From positions 1-22,478 of the forward strand of contig CAZJZW010000013.1 of assembly GCA_964550665.1 (NCBI GenBank): DNA of 22,478 nucleotides, read 5' to 3'. Made by a program: the position numbers and the translations under genes. The stretch comes from JAUPTX01 sp964550665 (lineage in GTDB: Bacteria; Patescibacteriota; Minisyncoccia; Phycocordibacterales; CSBR16-119). Positions 1 through 7,165 of the stretch are shown piece by piece (the first letter of the stretch is position 1; the number at the start of each line of letters is the position of its first letter). A model generated the notes under the pieces. It did no database searches. It was given only the letters and a program-made list of their open reading frames with translations, and was not told the origin of the DNA.

Positions 1-483
1 AGGGCGCCTCATTGTGCGCACCATTTGGTGCGAATGTAGGGCGGCCATACTGGCGGCACTGATCACATTGAAGTTCTGGTTCTCGCCGTTGCTGCTGATC
101 TTCGTATCGCCACGCGATCGTTGATCGAACCAGCTCTGCGGGTCACCATACTTGCCCACGTTCACCAATTGCTTGCTTTCACTGCTCAGGAAGACCTTCT
201 TGTTCATATTGAAATCGTCGACGTTCACACCAGTGACCGAATGGTCGGATCGATGCAGAACGGTCTCCTGGCCGCTGGCTTGCACGCACGTGCTGAAATA
301 GTTGTTGGTGATGCTGACCTGGGAAACCCCTTGCTCGGGCATGATCTGGTCGGCCGATGCGCTGATGTTCACTACTTCGATGTTGTCCACCTTCGGGCCC
401 GTATCAGGTGCCGAGAAGGCGGGTTGTGGGCTGAACGCCACGCAGGCGAGCAGTCCTAGTGAAAGGAACATGGTCTTTTTCAT
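1..483 (-). CDS. Secreted protein of unknown function, G+C-rich, 3' part outside window
   Basis: Reading the minus strand from the ATG at 483, the frame stays open for 161 codons to the window edge, so the C-terminus is missing. The product starts MKKTMFLSLGLLACVAF, a clear Sec signal peptide, with probable cleavage near FSA-PD around residue 25. The mature part is polar (rich in N, S, V and D), with no membrane segment and no domain I recognise. Base composition is unlike the neighbours: 37 of the first 60 bases are G or C, against 23 of 60 in clpP at 781-840. A good promoter lies at 541-568. The gene is divergent from clpP. The signal-peptide style and composition suggest transfer from a G+C-richer bacterium, possibly Bacteroidota like the 13111-17396 genes. 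That origin is inference; the open frame is directly visible. Confidence 0.7.
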   Translation of the reverse strand, partial: MKKTMFLSLGLLACVAFSPQPAFSAPDTGPKVDNIEVVNISASADQIMPEQGVSQVSITNNYFSTCVQASGQETVLHRSDHSVTGVNVDDFNMNKKVFLSSESKQLVNVGKYGDPQSWFDQRSRGDTKISSNGENQNFNVISAASMAALHSHQMVRTMRRP

Positions 484-540
484 GAAGAAAAGGATTTGGT
501 TTCAATCAAGCACTATTGCCTGATTGCTGATTCGAGGGAG

Positions 541-568
541 AGTATAGCATAGTATAAAAACTTGTCAA
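541..568 (-). promoter_or_regulatory. Sigma70-type promoter of the 483 gene
   Basis: On the minus strand, TTGACA (563-568) is followed 16 bases later by TATACT (541-546), close to consensus. The -35 box shares its bases with the -35 of the clpP promoter on the other strand (TTGTCAA core). Confidence 0.6.
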
Positions 569-590
569 GAGTAGTATTTCATGTTATAGT
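562..590 (+). promoter_or_regulatory. Sigma70-type promoter of clpP
   Basis: TTGTCA (562-567), a 17-base spacer, then TATAGT (585-590) preceded by TGT (extended -10). The predicted leader to the clpP ATG is about 36 bases and has no Shine-Dalgarno sequence. It overlaps the divergent promoter at 541-568. Confidence 0.65.
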
Positions 591-632
591 CAGACTTACA
601 AATAAGCATTATTTATCAGCAAATTAAATACC

Positions 633-1223
633 ATGTTAATACCAACAGTAATTGAAAAAACACATAACGGTGAACGAGCATACGATATCTATTCTCGCCT
701 ATTGAAAGAGAGAATCATTTTCTTAGGAACTGGAGTTGAAGAAAACTCATCAAGTAATATCATTGCCCAACTTCTTTTCTTGGAATCTGAAGATCCAAAG
801 AAAGATATCTTCATGTACGTTAATTCTCCAGGTGGAAACGTAAAGGATGGACTGGCGATCATCGACACGATGAACCATATTAAACCAGATGTTTCTACCG
901 TCTGTGTCGGGATGGCGGCTTCTATGGGAGCAATCATTCTCTCTGCTGGAGCAAAAGGTAAAAGATTTATCTTACCAAACGCAGAAGTGATGATTCACCA
1001 ACCACTAGGTGGTGTGGAGGGGCAAGCTTCTGATATCGCAATCACTGCTGACCGAATCATTAAAACAAAAAACAAATTAAATAAAATGCTGGCAGAAAAC
1101 ACGGGACAAAAATTAGAGAAAATTGAAAAAGATGTTGACCGGGATTACTGGATAGATGCAAAAGACGCAGTGAAGTATGGAATTGTAGATAAAGTGATGG
1201 AAAAACCTAAAACAAAAAAATAA
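633..1223 (+). CDS. clpP: ATP-dependent Clp protease proteolytic subunit ClpP
   Basis: This is a serine peptidase that forms the barrel-shaped core of ClpXP or ClpCP and degrades unfolded substrates in the cytoplasm. At 196 residues it has normal ClpP length. The catalytic triad is visible: Ser97 in GMAASMGA, His122 in MIHQP, and Asp171 in DRDYW. The oxyanion-loop motif NSPGG lies at about 64-68. The start is the first ATG after a good promoter; the upstream sequence (TTAAATACC) has no Shine-Dalgarno. The gene ends in a lysine-rich tail and is followed directly by a strong hairpin terminator. No clpX lies next to it in this window. Confidence 0.97.
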   Translation: MLIPTVIEKTHNGERAYDIYSRLLKERIIFLGTGVEENSSSNIIAQLLFLESEDPKKDIFMYVNSPGGNVKDGLAIIDTMNHIKPDVSTVCVGMAASMGAIILSAGAKGKRFILPNAEVMIHQPLGGVEGQASDIAITADRIIKTKNKLNKMLAENTGQKLEKIEKDVDRDYWIDAKDAVKYGIVDKVMEKPKTKK

Positions 1224-1225
1224 AA

Positions 1226-1260
1226 TAAAAGGCCCGCAAGCTTCGCTTGCGGGCCTTTTA
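1226..1260. terminator. Bidirectional terminator between clpP and the 1265 gene
   Basis: An 11-bp G+C-rich stem starting GGCCCGCAAGC closes on a TTC loop and is flanked by AAAA and TTTT, so it can end transcription from both sides. It separates convergent clpP and the minus-strand gene ending at 1265. Confidence 0.85.
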
Positions 1261-1264
1261 GCAA

Positions 1265-1522
1265 TTACATATCCAAATCATCTGAGTTCATATCTGAAAA
1301 TTCCGTATCAAGATTTTCAACCTCTGTTTCTAAGGTTGCTTCACTACTCATTGTTTGTGTTATATTTTCGTTCGTTTGGCTATTTTGTATCTGACTTTCA
1401 TTTTGTGTTTCTGGGATATTAGTAATTTTGTTTTTGTTTACGAGATAGTACACCACGAGTCCGATAAGAATTAACACTACTAAGACGGTGCCAAAAATAG
1501 ATCCTTTTTTTTCTTGTTCCAT
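1265..1522 (-). CDS. Small single-pass membrane protein
   Basis: The 85-residue product has a short charged N-terminus (MEQEKKGS), one hydrophobic helix at about 9-28, KNK after it, and then a polar tail rich in N, Q, T, E and S that ends in an acidic stretch. No family is recognised. By charge the tail may lie outside the cell. Its plan (short basic or polar N-terminus, one helix, low-complexity tail) matches the two small proteins at 4231-4539 and 4640-4954. The gene follows the 1540-2175 gene by 17 bases on the same strand, so the two are probably co-transcribed. The function is unknown. Confidence 0.7.
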   Translation of the reverse strand: MEQEKKGSIFGTVLVVLILIGLVVYYLVNKNKITNIPETQNESQIQNSQTNENITQTMSSEATLETEVENLDTEFSDMNSDDLDM

Positions 1523-1539
1523 AATATTTCTTTTAGCTA

Positions 1540-2175
1540 TTAATTAGTATCTGATTCTATCTTTGCTGAAGCCTCAACCTCTAATTTAGCTTGTCTTATT
1601 TCCTTTAAGGATTCTCTCAAAGCCTCGTGAGATGCTTTAATATTTGTTTTTAGTCTCTCTACAAGCGTTCTAGCCTCTTCTCTTTTGACCTCTTTTTCAT
1701 CTTCTGCGTATCGTTCATTAAGCAGGGCTTTTAATTTATCTGTGTCCGCCTTTATTGTAACCATAAGTGATTTTGATTCTTCAAGTTTGGCTTCTGATTT
1801 TTCTATATCTACTCCTGCATTTTCTTCTACTTCAATTTTAGCCTCCATTCTTGTTTGAAATTCAGAAAGTTTGTTATAGACAAACGTAAATCTTTCTATA
1901 AACGTCATTCTAAATTCAGTCCGCATCATATTTCTTGTGTCAGAAGTAGAATTTCTAAAAGCTTCTCGTGCTTTCTGATATCTGTCCTTATGTTCTTCGA
2001 TTTCCTCCTTCCAAAGCTTATTTTGCAGATCAAGTCTTCGTAAATGAATACCATTTTCAAATGGCGCATTTATTTGTAATTTTGATTCAGACTCTAATTC
2101 AATATTGGCCCTCGAAACAAAAGGGAAGACTGAAAGTAAAAATGTGACAACAATAATGTATTTTAATGATTTCAT
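1540..2175 (-). CDS. Secreted coiled-coil protein of unknown function
   Basis: The 211-residue product has an N-terminal signal peptide (MKSLKYIIVVTFLLSVFPFVSRA, about 1-23). The rest is almost entirely charged helix, rich in E, K, R and A with heptad-like spacing from about residue 45 to 205, suggesting an exported coiled coil. Parcubacteria often encode such short exported helical proteins without a known role. No catalytic motif is seen. It is the first gene of a probable two-gene unit with the 1265-1522 membrane protein. It starts just downstream of the ppa terminator, with a weak promoter candidate at 2208-2236. Confidence 0.75.
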   Translation of the reverse strand: MKSLKYIIVVTFLLSVFPFVSRANIELESESKLQINAPFENGIHLRRLDLQNKLWKEEIEEHKDRYQKAREAFRNSTSDTRNMMRTEFRMTFIERFTFVYNKLSEFQTRMEAKIEVEENAGVDIEKSEAKLEESKSLMVTIKADTDKLKALLNERYAEDEKEVKREEARTLVERLKTNIKASHEALRESLKEIRQAKLEVEASAKIESDTN

Positions 2176-2207
2176 ATATTTAAGTGATTAATTCTGGTAA
2201 TATTATA

Positions 2208-2236
2208 ATTGTATATCTTTTAGAATTTGAGGTAAA
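2208..2236 (-). promoter_or_regulatory. Candidate promoter of the 2175 gene
   Basis: On the minus strand, TTTACC (2231-2236), a 17-base spacer, then TACAAT (2208-2213). An overlapping TATAAT at 2202-2207 is an alternative -10. The region is very AT-rich, so chance matches are likely. Confidence 0.35.
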
Positions 2237-2243
2237 GACAAGA

Positions 2244-2280
2244 GAAAAGGGTTGGCTGCCTTTGGCAGCCAACCCTTTTC
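2244..2280 (-). terminator. Terminator of nusA-ppa
   Basis: A perfect 17-bp stem containing GGTTGGCTGCC closes on a 3-base loop. It lies 7 bases beyond the ppa stop and is followed on the minus strand by a T-rich stretch. Confidence 0.85.
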
Positions 2281-2287
2281 TTGCTTC

Positions 2288-2827
2288 TTATTTCCCAAAT
2301 TTTGCTTTATACAGCTCTATTGATTTTAATACTGCTTCTAAGGCTTCTTTCTTACCAGAAATCTTAGGAATTTTAACAACATCTTTTTGTCCCTTCTTTA
2401 ATTCCTTATATGTTTCAAAGAAATGAACAAATTCTTTTACCATGTGTTTATTAAGGTCATTTAAATCGTGAGTGTCATCCCATCGTTTGTCGTCTACCGG
2501 TACTGCGATGATTTTATAATCTGATTCACCGTCATCAATCATTTCCATTACTGCCACAGGTCGAGATTTTACAAGAATTCCTGGGTGAAGAGGGAAGGTT
2601 GTTAAAACCACGACATCAAGTGGATCGTTATCTTCCCAAAGTGTCTGCGGTACGAAACCATAATCAAATGGGTATGTTGCAGAACTGTAGTTTGCTCGGT
2701 CGAGACTAATTAGCCCCGTCTCTTTGTCTATCTCATATTTGTTAGGAGAGTTTTTAGGAATTTCAATAATTACGTTTATTTCTTCTGGGATATTGTCGCC
2801 CTTTGATACTTCATGCCAAAGATTCAT
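2288..2827 (-). CDS. ppa: Inorganic pyrophosphatase, soluble family I
   Basis: This enzyme hydrolyses pyrophosphate to two phosphates in the cytoplasm with Mg2+, pulling nucleic acid, tRNA-charging and activation reactions forward. At 179 residues it has the usual length of bacterial family I enzymes. The family signature DNDPLDV is at 66-72 and supplies metal-binding aspartates. IEIPKNSPNKYE (21-32) contains the conserved active-site Glu and Lys residues, and DYGFVP (55-60) the conserved Tyr. It lies 24 bases after nusA on the same strand with no terminator between, so the two are probably one transcript. Confidence 0.96.
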   Translation of the reverse strand: MNLWHEVSKGDNIPEEINVIIEIPKNSPNKYEIDKETGLISLDRANYSSATYPFDYGFVPQTLWEDNDPLDVVVLTTFPLHPGILVKSRPVAVMEMIDDGESDYKIIAVPVDDKRWDDTHDLNDLNKHMVKEFVHFFETYKELKKGQKDVVKIPKISGKKEALEAVLKSIELYKAKFGK

Positions 2828-2851
2828 ATATATTATGTAATTAATTAATAA

Positions 2852-4042
2852 TTATTGTGCATCTTCTGATTCTTCTTCCGTTACTTCTGCTTCTGGTGCA
2901 TCAGTGCCTTTTATATCTATTTTCCATCCAGTAAGTTTTGCTGCAAGTCTTACATTTTGTCCACCCTTTCCGATAGCCAAAGATAGTTGATCATTGGCTA
3001 CTTCTAAAATAGCAACTCTTTCGTCTTCGCCCTTTTCATTTTTTCTTTCTACGAGTTTGATAGACAGGATCTTCGCAGGGGAAATAGCCGAAGAAACGAA
3101 TTCTTCAGGATCTTCACTCCAAGGTATAATATCTATCTTTTCTCCACCAAGTTCGTTCATTACTGTTGTAACTCGAACCCCTCGTTGTCCTACACATGCT
3201 CCGATTGGATCAACATTGTTGTCATTTGAGTAAACAGCTATTTTTGATCTTGCCCCAGCTTCTCGCGAGATACTTTTTATCTCAACAATTCCGTTAGCGA
3301 TTTCTGGCGCTTCGATAGCAAAGAGCTTTTCGATAAATTTAGGATGTGTTCTTGAAAGAAATAGATTTACGCCTCGATGACCTTCTTCAACCTTAGTTAA
3401 ATAAGCCTTTATTCTCTGGCCTGTCATAAATCTTTCTCCGAAAATCTGCTCTTCTCGTGGGATTATCCCTGTTGCTTTGTTGAAATCAACAAAAATAATC
3501 CCCCTTTCTACTTTTTGAACGATCCCATTTATGATCTCTCCTTCTTGGTCGCCGTATTCTGCCATCACCGCACCTCGTTCTGCTTCTCGGATCCGTTGGA
3601 TGATCACTTGCTTTGCAGTTTGAGCCGCAACTCTTCCGAAATCATCTTTCATTTCAAGAGGGAAGACTATTTCTTCTCCAACTTTTGTGTCACCTTTAAT
3701 CATTTTTGCATCAGCTAGCAAAATGTGTTTTTCGGGATTGAAAACTGGCTTTACATTTTCTTCTAGAGTTTCAGTATTCTCTTCAAGGAAATCCTCTATA
3801 TTTTCATTTTCTTCTAGGAATCGAACAGTAGATTCGTCTACTACGATTTTAATCTGGTGAAATTCAGTCGCCCCAGAATCAAGATCAAGTTTTACGCGGA
3901 CAATTTGTCCTTTCTTTCCGTAATCTTTTTTATACGCCGCAGCCAAAGACTGCTCGATTGCGTCGATTATTTTATCTTTTGGTATCTTCTTCTCTTCTTC
4001 TAGTTGTAGTAAGGCTGATTTTAAAGCTTTTAGATCTAACAT
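2852..4042 (-). CDS. nusA: Transcription termination/antitermination factor NusA
   Basis: NusA binds RNA polymerase and nascent RNA and modulates pausing, termination and antitermination. The product is 396 residues from the ATG at 4042. A TTG 30 bases upstream is in frame, but MLDLKALKSALLQLEEEKKI is the usual NusA beginning, so I chose the ATG. Domains in order: N-terminal RNA-polymerase-binding domain (1 to about 160, with an acidic low-complexity insert EENENIEDFLEENTETLEEN near 77-96), S1 domain (about 168-232), KH1 with GQRG (285-288), KH2 with GKGGQN (358-363), and an acidic tail. It has no C-terminal acidic repeats like those of the E. coli protein. The leader contains a terminator-like hairpin (see 4080-4104). 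Confidence 0.95.
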   Translation of the reverse strand: MLDLKALKSALLQLEEEKKIPKDKIIDAIEQSLAAAYKKDYGKKGQIVRVKLDLDSGATEFHQIKIVVDESTVRFLEENENIEDFLEENTETLEENVKPVFNPEKHILLADAKMIKGDTKVGEEIVFPLEMKDDFGRVAAQTAKQVIIQRIREAERGAVMAEYGDQEGEIINGIVQKVERGIIFVDFNKATGIIPREEQIFGERFMTGQRIKAYLTKVEEGHRGVNLFLSRTHPKFIEKLFAIEAPEIANGIVEIKSISREAGARSKIAVYSNDNNVDPIGACVGQRGVRVTTVMNELGGEKIDIIPWSEDPEEFVSSAISPAKILSIKLVERKNEKGEDERVAILEVANDQLSLAIGKGGQNVRLAAKLTGWKIDIKGTDAPEAEVTEEESEDAQ

Positions 4043-4079
4043 AGTGATTTTATTAAATTGTAATACCTTCAATGTGATT

Positions 4080-4104
4080 AAAAAAAGTCCAGCAAGAGCA
4101 GGAC
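4080..4104 (-). promoter_or_regulatory. Possible attenuator hairpin in the nusA leader
   Basis: Read on the minus strand, GTCCTGC-TCTT-GCTGGAC forms a short hairpin with one internal T-T mismatch and is followed directly by seven T residues. It lies between the predicted nusA promoter and the start codon, so it would act inside the leader rather than at a gene end. Confidence 0.45.
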
Positions 4105-4117
4105 GATTTACTAATTA

Positions 4118-4146
4118 ATAATAAATCATTTTTGTTGTTTGGTCAA
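4118..4146 (-). promoter_or_regulatory. Sigma70-type promoter of nusA-ppa
   Basis: On the minus strand, TTGACC (4141-4146), a 17-base spacer, then TATTAT (4118-4123). The predicted leader to the nusA ATG is about 70 bases and includes the hairpin at 4080-4104. Confidence 0.6.
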
Positions 4147-4193
4147 ATTATCCACATTCCAATATTTTTTTTACCTACTTGTGATTGCAATAG

Positions 4194-4202
4194 TGGTATA
4201 AT
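4194..4202 (+). promoter_or_regulatory. Extended -10 promoter of the 4231 gene
   Basis: TGGTATAAT matches the extended -10 consensus (TGnTATAAT). No good -35 lies at the right distance, as is usual for extended -10 promoters. The leader would be about 22 bases. Confidence 0.55.
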
Positions 4203-4230
4203 CTCTCTATATAAATATTAATATATAGTT

Positions 4231-4539
4231 ATGAACTCACATACATTATCACCCCAAAAAAGAAAAACTTTAAAATTAATACTCGTTATTATTTTGGTTG
4301 TTCTTCTCGTAGTTGTTATAAAAAAACATTCTGAAAAGATGAAATTAAAAAGAGCAGTAAATGCCGCAGCATACGAAGCCCTTAAAGCTCCAATTACTCC
4401 TCTCCCGCGTACACCTGAGGAAGTAAATGCCGCAGCATACGAAGCCCTTAAAGCTCCAGAAGGTTCGAAAAATAAAACACCTGAAGAGATTAACAGAGAA
4501 GCATACGAAGCCCTCAAAGCTCCATCACCAAAAAACTAA
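4231..4539 (+). CDS. Small membrane protein with three 22-residue repeats
   Basis: The 102-residue product has a basic start (KRKTLK), one hydrophobic helix (about 14-30), then KKHSEKMKLK and three repeats with a period of exactly 22 residues. Each carries N(A/R)xAYEALKAP (44-54, 66-76, 88-98), separated by a proline- or lysine-rich linker ending in TPEE. The first two repeats share an identical 36-base stretch. No known family is recognised. By topology the repeats would face outside. The gene has its own extended -10 promoter and heads the surface-protein cluster 4231-10114. The antisense frame over the same bases also repeats, but only because the DNA does. Confidence 0.75.
   Translation: MNSHTLSPQKRKTLKLILVIILVVLLVVVIKKHSEKMKLKRAVNAAAYEALKAPITPLPRTPEEVNAAAYEALKAPEGSKNKTPEEINREAYEALKAPSPKN
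4357..4458 (+). repeat. Tandem DNA repeat, period 66 bases
   Basis: An identical 36-base block occurs at 4357-4392 and 4423-4458. A third, shortened and slightly diverged copy follows at 4501-4524 in the same register (66 bases = 22 codons). The perfect DNA identity suggests recent duplication or gene conversion. Confidence 0.85.
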
Positions 4540-4590
4540 ATTGATTATCCACAAATAGTTTAAAAAACTTTTCTTTTCTCACATTTGTGG

Positions 4591-4599
4591 TGTTATGAT
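4591..4599 (+). promoter_or_regulatory. Extended -10 promoter of the 4640 gene
   Basis: TGTTATGAT is an extended -10 match about 40 bases before the start of the 4640 gene. No clear -35 is seen. Confidence 0.45.
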
Positions 4600-4639
4600 T
4601 AACACAGTTAATATTTAAAAATAATTTCTAACTATATTT

Positions 4640-4954
4640 ATGGATAGTCAAAAAAATAATAAAAATTTTTTCATTGTTATTCTCGGGGTCGTGGTTGTTG
4701 TCGTGATTTTTCTTCTCCTAAAAAAGAGTGAGGTTATAAATATAGGAAATAATTCTAACAATAGTCAATTTACTGAAAGTGAAAAAGCGGCTATTATCAC
4801 AGAGATTAAAAAATCTTCACTAGAACAACCAACACTAACTGACGCACAAAAAACACAGGCAACAGCGAAGATTAAGGCAGGAAGCTCTGGGGCAAGTACA
4901 TATACATCAGAACAAAAAGCAAAAATAATAGAAGATTTAAAGAAGAATAACTAA
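4640..4954 (+). CDS. Small membrane protein with three diverged 22-residue repeats
   Basis: The 104-residue product has a polar start (MDSQKNNKN), one strongly hydrophobic helix (about 10-27), KK, and then an asparagine-rich linker. Three diverged helical repeats begin at 44 (FTESEKAAIITEIKKS), 66 (LTDAQKTQATAKIKAG) and 88 (YTSEQKAKIIEDLKKN), again with a spacing of exactly 22 residues. The period and topology match the gene before it, although the repeat sequences differ, so the two may be related. The stop is two bases before the ATG of the 4957 gene, which suggests translational coupling. The function is unknown; an envelope-anchored role is inferred from topology. Confidence 0.75.
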   Translation: MDSQKNNKNFFIVILGVVVVVVIFLLLKKSEVINIGNNSNNSQFTESEKAAIITEIKKSSLEQPTLTDAQKTQATAKIKAGSSGASTYTSEQKAKIIEDLKKNN

Positions 4955-4956
4955 CT

Positions 4957-6987
4957 ATGTCTTTTCTAAAGAAGATTTTTGACAAATATAAATCTCCTCT
5001 CACTGTTTTTGCTTTTTCAGTTTCTTTATTTAGTATATCTTCTGTAGTTTTTGGACAAATTATCCGACCGCCTGATTCTAATTCTCCGGACGACGGTAAA
5101 ATTTTTGGTTTTGCTTGGATGGGGACAGGTATTGAAAATCCAAACGTCAGTGAAGGAGGTGGTGGCTGGCTTAAATTTAATTGTGAACCTGATTTTTGTG
5201 AAGATGGTGTTCGTCCATGGGGGGTAAAACTTGATTTACGATCATTACCAGACCGCTTGAATCCAGCCCGCTCTAATTATGGAGCATTGACTGGTAATGC
5301 ATGGAGTAGTAACTACGGATGGCTTACATTTGATCCCGACATTGTTGAAAGTTGTTGGCAGTCATATCCAATGTCGCCTCAATTCGTTGCAAAAGTTTTT
5401 AATCTAGACGATCTCGATCCAGCACTCGGTGATTTTAGAAAATTAGCAGGCTGGGGTAAATTCATGAACGGAGATGATGTTGCTGACGATGGTTACGATG
5501 GATGTGTAAGTTTTGCCGGCCTTGATCATGTAGTAGAGCTGAACATTATAACAGGAGCATTGACTGGTTGGGCATGGGGCGGTCCTGTTGTTGGTTGGAT
5601 TAGTTTCCAAAATCCAGAATGTCCTTTCTGTGATACATCTGTCGTTCTACCGGGAAGTGCTAATATAAACTTCTGGGCACATGATGTTGTCGTAGAAGAG
5701 GGCGGTGGAACAATACTTGAATGGGAAGCAATCAATAGTCCTACAAAATGGGTTAACTCTTGTACCACCTACAGTAACTCAAGTAACTATCCTCACTGGC
5801 GATCAACCGGGGGTGATGGAACAAACGTTGGACCGATCGATATTACTATTGGAAACCTACCAAATGGAACACATGCAATAAATGGAATAAATCAAACAAC
5901 CACATACAGACTCACATGTAGAACTTCAGACGGTCAAACGCTTCCTATGAAGATCGCGACGGTAACTGTAACAACAGAGATTAAGGGATGTATGGATCCT
6001 GTGGCAACAAACTACAATCCATTAGCTACAGAACCAGCAGAATGTTTCTATGACGCAGTCCTCGGCTGTACAATTCCAATTGCCGACAACTATAATCCTT
6101 TGGCTACCGTAGATGATGGCTCGTGTGTGATAGGTGCAGAAATCATTGGATGTACTGATCCAGTTGCAACAAACTTTAATCCTCTTGCAACAATAAGTAA
6201 TCCTGCAAGTTGTGTATATGCGCCAGGCATTCCAATTCTCAATCTTGATGTCGGCACCTCATCACTTGTTGTTGGTAGTGGTTCATATCCTACGGGTACT
6301 ATACAATGGTCATCAACAAATAATGCTGCTTTATTACCAAACTCATGTAACGGCTCATTCTCTGTTGACGGTGTAACAGCTTCACTTAGTGGCTGGACAG
6401 GAGCTCGAGCAAATCCAAATAACTTTGTTTCAACCATTAACATACCCGCAGGTCTTTTAAGTGGAGTTGTTGCAGGGGATGTATTACAGTTTACTATTAC
6501 TTGTCAATCACTGAGTGGTGTTCAAGTAAGTGATACTGACAATATCATAATGACTGTGCCTGTCGATCCTCCAGATCCACCACCTGTTGTTGATCTGTTT
6601 ATCGTCAGTCCAAACAACGATGGTAACAATCGTACCGAGACCTTATCAGATATTGGAGGAATCGTTAACCTTGGTTGGACAGTTCAAAACGCAACTTCAT
6701 GTACATCGAGTTCCCAGATGGTTGTAAATGGAAGTGCTGACACAAATACTAGTTGGAACTCATCAAACTTTACTCCGATAGCTTCCGGGTCTAGAACAAT
6801 AGACATGACCGTAGGATCTTCCGCATATGCTTATCCAACAACATTTATATTGACTTGTGTAAATGATGACGGGGTGTCTGACGCCAAAAGAGTAAGAGTT
6901 TGGATAGATGGAATAATATGTCCTCCAACTATCATTCCTACATGTACACCTGCTGGATCAAATATCCCAGGTTACGAAGAATTCTAA
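4957..6987 (+). CDS. Large secreted surface protein with GWxxF motifs and GCxDPxAxNYNP repeats
   Basis: The 676-residue product has a signal peptide (KSPLTVFAFSVSLFSISSVVFGQ, about 13-34). The N-terminal part has repeated aromatic motifs: GFAWMGTG...GGWLKF (51-74), LTGNAWSSNYGWLTF (111-125) and LTGWAWGGPVVGWISF (202-217), a pattern I associate with Parcubacteria surface proteins. Three cysteine-paired repeats of the form GCxDPxAxNYNPLATxxxxSC lie at about 344-363, 370-390 and 398-419. Two Ig-like beta-sandwich regions follow (about 425-535 and 545-650), each with paired cysteines. It ends after a cysteine-proline tail without a visible anchor. It is probably co-transcribed with the 4640 gene and followed by a strong terminator. 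Surface or secreted location is well supported; the ligand is unknown. Confidence 0.8.
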   Translation: MSFLKKIFDKYKSPLTVFAFSVSLFSISSVVFGQIIRPPDSNSPDDGKIFGFAWMGTGIENPNVSEGGGGWLKFNCEPDFCEDGVRPWGVKLDLRSLPDRLNPARSNYGALTGNAWSSNYGWLTFDPDIVESCWQSYPMSPQFVAKVFNLDDLDPALGDFRKLAGWGKFMNGDDVADDGYDGCVSFAGLDHVVELNIITGALTGWAWGGPVVGWISFQNPECPFCDTSVVLPGSANINFWAHDVVVEEGGGTILEWEAINSPTKWVNSCTTYSNSSNYPHWRSTGGDGTNVGPIDITIGNLPNGTHAINGINQTTTYRLTCRTSDGQTLPMKIATVTVTTEIKGCMDPVATNYNPLATEPAECFYDAVLGCTIPIADNYNPLATVDDGSCVIGAEIIGCTDPVATNFNPLATISNPASCVYAPGIPILNLDVGTSSLVVGSGSYPTGTIQWSSTNNAALLPNSCNGSFSVDGVTASLSGWTGARANPNNFVSTINIPAGLLSGVVAGDVLQFTITCQSLSGVQVSDTDNIIMTVPVDPPDPPPVVDLFIVSPNNDGNNRTETLSDIGGIVNLGWTVQNATSCTSSSQMVVNGSADTNTSWNSSNFTPIASGSRTIDMTVGSSAYAYPTTFILTCVNDDGVSDAKRVRVWIDGIICPPTIIPTCTPAGSNIPGYEEF

Positions 6988-6993
6988 AATCAG

Positions 6994-7028
6994 AAATAAA
7001 ACATCTCGCAAAGCGAGATGTTTTATTT
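6994..7028 (+). terminator. Terminator of the 4957 gene
   Basis: A perfect 16-bp stem with core ACATCTCGC closes on a 3-base A loop. The right arm runs into a T-rich stretch, seven bases after the stop codon. Confidence 0.85.
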
Positions 7029-7122
7029 TATTTAAATTAAGACAAAAATGTTCTCTCAATCCCGTATCAAATAAAAGTTTTCCACACTATAAAACTTTAA
7101 TGTCAATTTACAAAACTAAAAG

Positions 7123-7131
7123 TGTTATTAT
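7123..7131 (+). promoter_or_regulatory. Extended -10 promoter of the 7166 gene
   Basis: TGTTATTAT is an extended -10 match 34 bases before the ATG. It follows the terminator of the previous gene. No convincing -35 is present. Confidence 0.45.
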
Positions 7132-7165
7132 ATAAGAAGTAATTTATAAATTTATTATCAATATT

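Noticed and set aside
121..523. Plus-strand frames at the left end
   Set aside because: They are antisense to the signal-peptide gene at 1-483, which has a good promoter and a continuous frame to the edge.
4043..4072. Longer nusA start at TTG 4072
   Set aside because: NusA proteins normally begin at the MLDLKAL-like segment, and the extra ten residues show no conservation that I recognise.
4218..4517. Minus-strand open frame with its own repeats (ALRASYAAAF)
   Set aside because: It is the antisense of the 22-residue-repeat gene; the repeats follow from the DNA. Promoter, membrane helix and family plan support the plus strand.
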